A stretch of DNA of 21,278 nt from an uncultured Bacteroidota bacterium. GTDB lineage: Bacteria > Bacteroidota > Bacteroidia > 2-12-FULL-35-15. The position numbers were made by a program, and so were the translations under genes. Where the stretch lies: NCBI GenBank assembly GCA_903889605.1, contig CAISYK010000699.1, positions 1 to 21,278 of the forward strand. The letters are read 5' to 3'. Under the pieces are notes generated by a model. It was given only the letters and a program-made list of their open reading frames with translations, was not told the DNA's origin and did not search any database. Each line of letters starts with the position of its first letter. The first letter of the stretch is position 1. Below, piece after piece: positions 17,001 through 21,278 of the stretch.

Positions 17001-17110
17001 GCTTGAAAGTCCTCTGTAAAAAGCTGTATGCTCTGCGCTTTCAGCAAACAGCTGCTGAAAATGGAAAAACTAAATACAAACAGGAGAATTATTTTTTTCA
17101 CTTTAGTCAT
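14093..17110 (-). CDS. Secreted T9SS cargo protein with jelly-roll, repeated Ig-like modules and gliding-motility-associated C-terminal domain
   Basis: This 1,005-residue protein starts with a clear signal peptide (MTKVKKIILLFVFSFSIF..., cleavage likely after KA, Ala25). Residues about 28-215 look like a MAM/jelly-roll-type beta-sandwich (FTEDFQ at the start, FAVDDINIV at the end). Two and perhaps three related modules of about 110 residues follow, starting near 230, 340 and 455 and sharing a C-x-G start, Y..ELS.S.G.FP, a Pro-rich turn, C-Y/N-Y-x-I-R and a closing Cys. Then come several PKD/Ig-like domains (from about 598, 690, 770 and 845). The last 90 or so residues are the type B T9SS sorting domain (NVFSPNGDNFNDFF, IKIYTRWGELIYES, WNGNNKGGKPLSDGVYYYI). 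No catalytic domain is recognised; an adhesive or structural surface role is likely. It is transcribed divergently from the TPR gene and appears to lead an operon with the next T9SS gene. Confidence 0.92.
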   Translation of the reverse strand: MTKVKKIILLFVFSFSIFSSCLLKAQSIQLFTEDFQAGGSSFTLNGAGPGSDIGSNQWMVNNQYTGLPTYPNTIRQDSTYSGTIGSAPYSTYLHIHDAPSGITNCCYDPANQSDRFTYLTNGLCTLGMDSVHFSFFYLCEGSGTAFGKVYYSANNGPWIQTGQSQYSNKYKWKYENITNPAFSNVGNLRFGFRWENDNGSTPNSEAFAVDDINIVASYDVINPVTITIDSVSPGSVCQGTYFKIYYTLSDSLCDGTYSIELSNSLGNFPSTFNSWVTTIPYPQTTGIIGLQLPNGAAPGTCYKIRISRTSPEPLITGTASACFIILECPNVITTQQPVVTIDTTNALCIGSAIDIPFASTGVYLFNTYTAELSDSSGIFPNAPIVVGTYTNSGTYDPALGTPPGSVSGQVPNVPPGCNYYIRVVSSGPAATGSQWGPFCIGQCDITTNNKMDLNFCVSACDVSPLGSNSLIPINVNTFDNTANYNPGNLFTTQLMSSMYFTQIGADGILGSVAATGDTTLNIHIPCQDSLAAIGVPIGMNYMRINATNSSVPDNSLGSLIRVTIGVIRAVPQIITSYDYGAPYDFSLPYPWIPMKDTFCTGETTMLLFDPYSYSDMSTYKWICSGINGGNPFVSPSGANSNSLYVNLGAPGMLTFKVQETSYGCVGAWSPIDTIVVLGPPIVQITGPAIVCQGDTNLYQVPFSNNTYYTWNSNNGTIIDTSNNVVEVKFNTTTGSHTITINAINQCGSASASKTIQVKPYPLANAGHDTIVCINDPVLLSTPTGAGYTYSWSDGISAISSTHTASVTPITTTTYTVSVTGPGGCHKRDSVTVQIQTPSLAFYADSTCPNGNFPIQLTTDSLGVYSWNTGAATPQILVADTGIYTLNVNFPNAVCPRIETFTVKPDVCPMELTLPNVFSPNGDNFNDFFTAIPLGEFDKFDIDKFDIKIYTRWGELIYESADTLFKWNGNNKGGKPLSDGVYYYIADMTLKSGKPKSLTGFITLTR
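14275..14304 (-). repeat. 15-bp tandem duplication in the sorting domain of a T9SS gene
   Basis: Two 15-base units at 14275-14289 and 14290-14304 differ at one base. On the minus strand they encode DKFDI twice in a row, just before KIYTRWGELIYES. The neighbouring T9SS protein has only one such unit before its KIYDRWGEL, so this is probably a recent small duplication. Confidence 0.75.
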
Positions 17111-17200
17111 TTTACATTATTGTAAGGTTATTGTAATTTGAAATGAAAGGCTAATATATACAAAAAAAAATTCATAAATTATATTAAAATTAATTTCGTT

Positions 17201-17220
17201 GTCTTTTTAGTAAAAAAGAC
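17201..17220. repeat. Perfect inverted repeat in the divergent intergenic region
   Basis: GTCTTTTT and AAAAAGAC form a perfect 8-bp inverted repeat separated by agta. It lies in the 249-base gap between the divergent T9SS gene (start 17110) and the TPR gene (start 17360), about 90 bases from the first and 140 from the second. It could be an operator for either direction or a chance AT-rich palindrome. The rest of the gap is very AT-rich with no other recognisable gene. Confidence 0.35.
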
Positions 17221-17278
17221 AGGTAATGTTTTTGCTTTTTTACTTGAGAATAAAAAAAACAATTTAGGTGAAAGAATG

Positions 17279-17308
17279 TTATCTATTCATTCAAAACTCT
17301 TATTTTTA
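17279..17308 (+). promoter_or_regulatory. Possible promoter for the TPR membrane protein gene
   Basis: TTA (17279-17281), 19 bases, then TATTTTTA (17301-17308) approximates TTG-N19-TAnnTTTG with one mismatch in each box. It would start transcription about 45 bases before the ATG at 17360. The region is so AT-rich that a chance match is quite possible. Confidence 0.35.
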
Positions 17309-17359
17309 TAAAATAAATATTGATTTATTTTACACCTGAATAAATTTTACGATAGCAAC

Positions 17360-17992
17360 ATGACTTCAAAAAAAGTGCAGACTTCAACTAAAAAAAAGTC
17401 AGGAGTTTCATTAGAAACAGTTGAAGAAAAAAAGGGTGCACAAGCCTTTTTGCCTCCATTAAAAGAAGGAGGTCTCCTTTCCTTAGGCAGTTTTAAAATA
17501 CAGGCTTTATTGCTTGTTATAATCGGCTTTATTTTATACTCCAATTCCTTTAATAATGAATATGCTCTGGATGACGGAATTGTAATTCAAAAAAACGATT
17601 ATGTACAGCAAGGTATACGAGGCATACCAAAAATATTAAGTACAGATGCTTACGACAGCTTTTACCGGCAAATGCACGCAAAACAGCAGCTTTCAGGCGG
17701 ACGGTACAGACCGCTTTCAGTTGTCACATTTGCCGTTGAACAAGAACTATTTGGAACAAAAACAGCAGCTAAACTGAACAGCAGCAGCAGCAACCTTCCA
17801 AACGAGAATGTTAAGCCTGCGGAAGATGCGGCTTTTGTGAGGCATGTGATAAATGTTGTGTTTTATATTTTGTCTGTAATAGTGCTTTTATATTTTCTGC
17901 GGAACTTTATATTCAAGAATGACCCTTTAATTGCATTCATAACTTGTTTAATTTTTTTTGATTCATCCGATACATACCGAAGTGGTAGCTAA
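17360..17992 (+). CDS. TMTC/GT-C-like membrane protein with TPRs, N-terminal part (frame broken at 17952-17959)
   Basis: This frame gives 210 residues, of which about the first 199 belong to a longer protein continued in the next frame; the last residues (DSSDTYRSGS) are off-frame. A Lys/Ser-rich cytoplasmic N-terminus (1-45) is followed by a membrane helix (about 47-63). The first extracytoplasmic loop carries NEYALDD, the acidic pair expected near the active site of GT-C glycosyltransferases, and later GGRYRPLSVVTFAVEQELFG. Another helix lies near 161-185. These motifs resemble the bacterial relatives of eukaryotic TMTC O-mannosyltransferases. Residues about 31-43 (LPPLKEGGLLSLG) are encoded by a hairpin element and are probably not ancestral. 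The ATG at 17360 is the first in frame after the AT-rich intergenic region. Activity is inferred only from family resemblance. Confidence 0.75.
   Translation: MTSKKVQTSTKKKSGVSLETVEEKKGAQAFLPPLKEGGLLSLGSFKIQALLLVIIGFILYSNSFNNEYALDDGIVIQKNDYVQQGIRGIPKILSTDAYDSFYRQMHAKQQLSGGRYRPLSVVTFAVEQELFGTKTAAKLNSSSSNLPNENVKPAEDAAFVRHVINVVFYILSVIVLLYFLRNFIFKNDPLIAFITCLIFFDSSDTYRSGS
17452..17488 (+). repeat. Dispersed hairpin element, copy D (diverged, inside the TPR gene)
   Basis: The sequence has CCTCC (17453-17457) facing GGAGG (17468-17472), plus the palindrome AAGGAG-GT-CTCCTT and an ending ccttaggc. It resembles the hairpin elements elsewhere in the window but is diverged. It is read in frame as LPPLKEGGLLSLG in the flexible N-terminal tail, where an insertion would be tolerated. 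Confidence 0.45.
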
Positions 17993-19436
17993 CGTAAAAA
18001 GCAGGGATGAAATTTTATCTTTTTTATTTATCATTCTCACATTCACTTCATTCCTGAAGTATCATCAAAACAAAGAAAAGAAACAATTGTTTTATGGCTT
18101 GATATTTTATTTTCTGGCCTTTCTTTCGAAAGAATATGCCATAACATTATTGATACTGATACCAATGTTATTATATATTGTTAAGGGAAGTACGCTTAAA
18201 GAAAGTTTCATCTCTGTCATTCCATTTGTTCTTGTTGCTGCAGTTTATCTGTTCATCCGCTTTTCAATTGTAGGTAAAGGCGGCACTATTGAAAATCCCG
18301 ATGTACTGAATAACCCATTTAAATTTGCTTCAGGATCAGAAAAATGGGCAACAAAAATTGAGATTTTAAACCATTATTTACGATTATTATTTTATCCAAA
18401 CCCTCTTTCCAGCGATTATTCATACAACACAATTCCATATACAAATTTTGCTGATCCCCGTGTATGGATGTCAATAATAATCCATTTATCTATGATTGCA
18501 GCGGCAGTTGTTTTATTTTTTAAACGAAACATTTTGTCTTTCGCGCTTGCTTTTTATTTGCTTCATTTGTTTTTAGTTTCTAACTTTTTGATGGATCTTG
18601 GAGCAACAATGGGTGAAAGATTAGTCTATCATTCATCATTTGGCTTTGCAGTAATGATAGCAGTTGCGGCGGATTGGCTTTTTAAAAGGTTCTCCAAAAA
18701 TCCAATTAATGAAGGAGGGCTCACGCAAACCGCAAAAGCAGAAAGCTCATCATTGGTGCAATCCTCCCCTTCGGGGAGGTTAGGAGGGGCTTCTGTTGTT
18801 GGAATTGCTTTAGGAGTCTTAATTACTATTTGCTGCGGTGTAATAATAATTGAACGTAATGCGCAATGGAAAAATGACACAACCCTTTTTATTGCAGATG
18901 CGCAAACAGTGCCGAATAGTGCGCTTGTAAATGGAAATGCCGGCAAAGCCTACATTGATCTTTCCGAAAAACCTGAAAACAAATCACAAGAAACGGAACT
19001 TATAAAAAAAGCCATTTATTATCTAAACAAATCTGTTTCTATTCATAAAGAATATGTAAATGGCTATTTAAACGTAGGAGTGGCTTATTTTAAACTGAAA
19101 GATTATGATAAAGCCCGGGCCAATTGGGATATTGCAAAGGAAATATATCCTAATAATCCGTTTTTGAAAAACAACTTAAAATTAATGGGAACGGTATATT
19201 ATAATGATGCGATGAGGATGGGTGCAAAACAACCGCATGAAGCACTTAAACTATTGGAAAAGGCGCTTGAAGTGGATCCCAACAATTCAGATTACTGGTA
19301 TAATTTAGGCGGTGTAAGCTATACGGTTGGGGATTTTGAAAAAGCCCGAAATGCATGGACAAAAACACTTATACTTGACCCAAATAATCAGCAGGCAAAA
19401 CAAGGCATGTCGGCATTGCCGATAAAATCGAAATAA
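17958..19436 (+). CDS. TMTC/GT-C-like membrane protein with TPRs, C-terminal part (continuation after frameshift)
   Basis: This frame continues the preceding one. Removing one T from the run at 17952-17959 joins them as ...CLIFLIHPIHTEVVANV..., giving a 691-residue protein. The motif HPIHTEVVANVKSRDEI is the conserved loop seen in TMTC-type proteins (HPxHTEAVA...R). Several membrane helices follow (this frame, about 20-35, 42-74, 82-105, 175-240, 273-297). At least three TPR motifs then lie at about 366-400, 414-444 and 445-478 (for example YFKLKDYDKARANW and GDFEKARNAWTKTLILDPNN). The nominal TTG start at 17958 is not credible as an independent start because the next Met is deep inside the membrane region. 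A hairpin element encodes QSSPSGRLGGA just before the last helix. The likely role is transfer of sugar to secreted or surface proteins. DUF4175 follows 219 bases downstream. Confidence 0.8.
   Translation: MIHPIHTEVVANVKSRDEILSFLFIILTFTSFLKYHQNKEKKQLFYGLIFYFLAFLSKEYAITLLILIPMLLYIVKGSTLKESFISVIPFVLVAAVYLFIRFSIVGKGGTIENPDVLNNPFKFASGSEKWATKIEILNHYLRLLFYPNPLSSDYSYNTIPYTNFADPRVWMSIIIHLSMIAAAVVLFFKRNILSFALAFYLLHLFLVSNFLMDLGATMGERLVYHSSFGFAVMIAVAADWLFKRFSKNPINEGGLTQTAKAESSSLVQSSPSGRLGGASVVGIALGVLITICCGVIIIERNAQWKNDTTLFIADAQTVPNSALVNGNAGKAYIDLSEKPENKSQETELIKKAIYYLNKSVSIHKEYVNGYLNVGVAYFKLKDYDKARANWDIAKEIYPNNPFLKNNLKLMGTVYYNDAMRMGAKQPHEALKLLEKALEVDPNNSDYWYNLGGVSYTVGDFEKARNAWTKTLILDPNNQQAKQGMSALPIKSK
18763..18792 (+). 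repeat. Dispersed hairpin element, copy C (inside the TPR gene)
   Basis: A perfect hairpin, CCTCCCC-TTC-GGGGAGG, is followed by ttaggaggggctt, the same layout as copies A and B (hairpin, then TTA plus a repeated half-arm ending in GGCTT). It is translated in frame as SSPSGRLGGA in a linker between two membrane segments of the TPR protein. It is far more GC-rich than its surroundings. Confidence 0.75.
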
Positions 19437-19476
19437 AAGTCCCTTTTTTTTGCCGAATAATTTAGCTAAATTTGTA

Positions 19477-19504
19477 TTTGAAGAGAATACTTATACTCTT
19501 CAAA
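19477..19504 (+). terminator. Candidate terminator after the TPR gene
   Basis: tttgaagag (19477-19485) and ctcttcaaa (19496-19504) form a perfect 9-bp stem with a 10-base loop, 40 bases after the stop codon at 19436. A T-rich stretch (acatttttt) follows about 10 bases later. The stem is AT-rich and the T run is not immediate, so this is only a candidate. Confidence 0.4.
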
Positions 19505-19583
19505 TTGAATTTACATTTTTTACAGTTCAGTTTCTATATTCTATAACTTTCTTAATCGAAAAAAACGGGACAGATTCTGCGCA

Positions 19584-19613
19584 TTAATTTTAACCATAAA
19601 GTCTTTACCTTTG
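19584..19613 (+). promoter_or_regulatory. Bacteroidota-type promoter for the DUF4175 gene
   Basis: The -7 box TACCTTTG (19606-19613) matches TAnnTTTG exactly. Nineteen bases upstream is TTA (19584-19586) in place of TTG. Transcription would start near 19620, about 36 bases before the ATG at 19656. A second exact -7 match, TAAATTTG (19467-19474), overlaps the candidate terminator region and has no well-spaced -33 box. Confidence 0.5.
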
Positions 19614-19655
19614 CCCTGATGCAGCATCATATTTGTATCAGCGTTAAATTAACAA

Positions 19656-21278
19656 ATGACAACAAATAATTATCAAAGTTTAATTGAAAAACTGGATGGC
19701 TTCATCCGTAAGTACTATAAAAATCAGCTACTGCGCGGTTTGATTTACAGTATAGGATTGGTACTGCTTTTTTTTATTTCTGTTACCGTTCTGGAATATT
19801 ACGCCCATTTCAATACCGGCATCCGTACCATTTTATTTTATTCATTTATATCTGCAACGGGCTTTGTTTTTGTGAAATACATTGCCATACCTGTTTCAAA
19901 ACTTTATAAATTAGGACGGCTGATCAGCTATGAAGATGCTGCGGCTATTATCGGAAAACATTTTTCAAATGTTCAGGATAAATTGCTGAATACTCTGCAA
20001 TTGCAAAATCAGGAATCCAAAATCTCAAATCTTGATTCCCAATACTCCCTTTTGGAAGCAAGTATTAATCAAAAAATAAAAGAGTTAAAGCCTGTTGAGT
20101 TTTCTTCCGCCATTAATTTTTCGGAAAACAAAAAACATCTGAAATATGCATTGATTCCGGTATTGCTTATCGCAGTTGTCTTGTTTTCGGCTCCAAGCAT
20201 TATCAGAGATGGAACAAAACGTTTGGTTAAACACTCTGATTTTTTTGAAAAAGAATCTCCCTTTCAATTTGTGATTACAAACAATGACTTAAAAACTGTT
20301 GCGCAACAGGATTTTGAGTTGAAGGTGAAACTTACCGGCGATGAAGTTCCTGATAATGTTTACGTTGAGATCGAAGGAAACGAATTCAAACTGGAAAAAG
20401 AAAATATTGTAAATTTTAATTATCTTTTTAAAAATGTTCAAAAAAACACTAGTTTTCAGCTTAGTGCTGATGGGTTTAAATCAAAAGAATATGAACTGGC
20501 AGCATTGCCGAATCCTATTTTAATGAACTTTGACATTGCACTTGGATATCCGAAATATTTAAACAAAAAGGATGAAGTAGTTAATAATACAGGAGATCTT
20601 GTAATTCCTGCAGGAACTAAGGTTTCTTGGAGTTTTAATACAAAAAACACAAACCAGCTGCGGTTAAATTTTAATGACACATCGTTTGCTGTGCAGCCAT
20701 CTTCTGAAAATTCATTTAATTATTCCGCAAGGCTTTTTAAAGATAAAATCTACTCTGTTACAACTGCCAATCAATTTTTAAAAAATAAAGATTCGGTAAC
20801 CTATACTATCAGCGTTACTCCTGATGCTTATCCGCAGATAACTGTTGATGAGAAAAAAGATACAGCATCGGCCAAACGTATCTATTTTCATGGTGAAGTA
20901 AAAGATGATTACGGTTTCAATAAACTAACTTTCAATTATCATTTTATCACAAATAATGATTCTGCAGCAGTAAATAATAATGAAAAGCTGGCTGTTAAGT
21001 CAAACGCTGTTGCCATTAATAAAGCTGTTGCACAGGATCAATTTTACCATTACTGGGATATGAATGAACTGGGTATTAATCCAGGCGATCAAATTGAATA
21101 TTATTTTGAAATATGGGACAATGACGGCGTTACAGGAAGCAAATCTGCCCGATCACAAAAAATGATTTTCAAAGCGCCTACACTTAAAGAACTTGACGAG
21201 AACACAGATAAAAACAATAATAAAATAAAAGACGATTTATTGGAAAGCATCAAGCAGGCAAAAGATGTGCAGAAAGAA
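19656..21278 (+). CDS. DUF4175-family membrane protein (partial, C-terminus outside window)
   Basis: The frame is open from ATG at 19656 to the right edge (541 codons). It begins MTTNNYQSLIEKLDGFIRKYY. Two membrane helices lie at about 29-49 and 58-80. A cytoplasmic stretch follows (about 81-158, with a helical region containing DKLLNTLQLQNQ), then a third helix at about 160-183. After that comes a long beta-rich extracytoplasmic region with repeats of Ig-like appearance. It contains FHGEVKDDYGFNKLTFNYHF and YYFEIWDNDGVTGSKSARSQ, motifs I associate with Bacteroidota DUF4175 proteins, which usually exceed 1,000 residues and end in a long charged/Gln-rich coiled region; the visible end (LLESIKQAKDVQKE) is starting such a region. 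The start was chosen because the frame opens there and the -7 promoter box is about 43 bases upstream. Function of the family is not established. Confidence 0.85.
   Translation, partial: MTTNNYQSLIEKLDGFIRKYYKNQLLRGLIYSIGLVLLFFISVTVLEYYAHFNTGIRTILFYSFISATGFVFVKYIAIPVSKLYKLGRLISYEDAAAIIGKHFSNVQDKLLNTLQLQNQESKISNLDSQYSLLEASINQKIKELKPVEFSSAINFSENKKHLKYALIPVLLIAVVLFSAPSIIRDGTKRLVKHSDFFEKESPFQFVITNNDLKTVAQQDFELKVKLTGDEVPDNVYVEIEGNEFKLEKENIVNFNYLFKNVQKNTSFQLSADGFKSKEYELAALPNPILMNFDIALGYPKYLNKKDEVVNNTGDLVIPAGTKVSWSFNTKNTNQLRLNFNDTSFAVQPSSENSFNYSARLFKDKIYSVTTANQFLKNKDSVTYTISVTPDAYPQITVDEKKDTASAKRIYFHGEVKDDYGFNKLTFNYHFITNNDSAAVNNNEKLAVKSNAVAINKAVAQDQFYHYWDMNELGINPGDQIEYYFEIWDNDGVTGSKSARSQKMIFKAPTLKELDENTDKNNNKIKDDLLESIKQAKDVQKE

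Noticed and set aside
18629..18946. 105-residue minus-strand frame across hairpin element C
   Set aside because: It is antisense to the well-supported TPR protein. Its Pro-rich centre is only the reverse reading of the hairpin element.

Overview
The window looks like a stretch of an uncultured or poorly characterised Bacteroidota chromosome. The DNA is AT-rich. Two long secreted proteins end in the gliding-motility / type IX secretion (T9SS) C-terminal domain. There are giant sensors built from two-component-regulator-type beta-propeller blades plus a Y_Y_Y domain, a partial DUF4175 protein, and promoters of the Bacteroidota form (TTG, about 19 bases, TAnnTTTG). I cannot place it below phylum level.

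Left part, minus strand (1-6769): two tandem paralogues of about 1,290 residues, the downstream one cut by the window edge. Each has a lipoprotein-like N-terminus, 14 propeller blades (enough for two seven-bladed propellers), a Y_Y_Y domain, one membrane segment and a coiled coil. The complete copy ends in an intact SpoIIE/PP2C phosphatase. They look like transmembrane sensors with a serine/threonine phosphatase output in place of the histidine kinase usual for this sensor type. No anti-sigma or anti-anti-sigma partner is visible.

Middle, minus strand (6942-11203): a stand-alone cobalamin-binding domain of the methylmalonyl-CoA mutase small-subunit type with its own good promoter, then a 1,235-residue NtrY-like sensor histidine kinase with many membrane segments and an in-frame run of nine G.

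Minus strand (11317-17110): two secreted multidomain T9SS cargo proteins, 76 bases apart, probably co-transcribed.

Right part, plus strand (17360-21278), divergent from the T9SS pair: a membrane protein with TPR repeats resembling the TMTC / GT-C glycosyltransferase group. It is split into two reading frames at a run of eight T, and removing one T restores a 691-residue protein. It is followed by the first 541 codons of a DUF4175 membrane protein.

The most unusual structure is a small dispersed hairpin element of about 30-40 bases, GC-rich against an AT-rich background. It occurs between the two T9SS genes, inside the downstream T9SS gene, and at two places inside the TPR gene, where it is read through in frame as Pro/Gly/Ser/Lys-rich linker peptides. 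The two clearest copies match at 38 of 40 bases. The window contains no rRNA, tRNA, CRISPR array, transposase or gene-free stretch over 300 bases that I can see.
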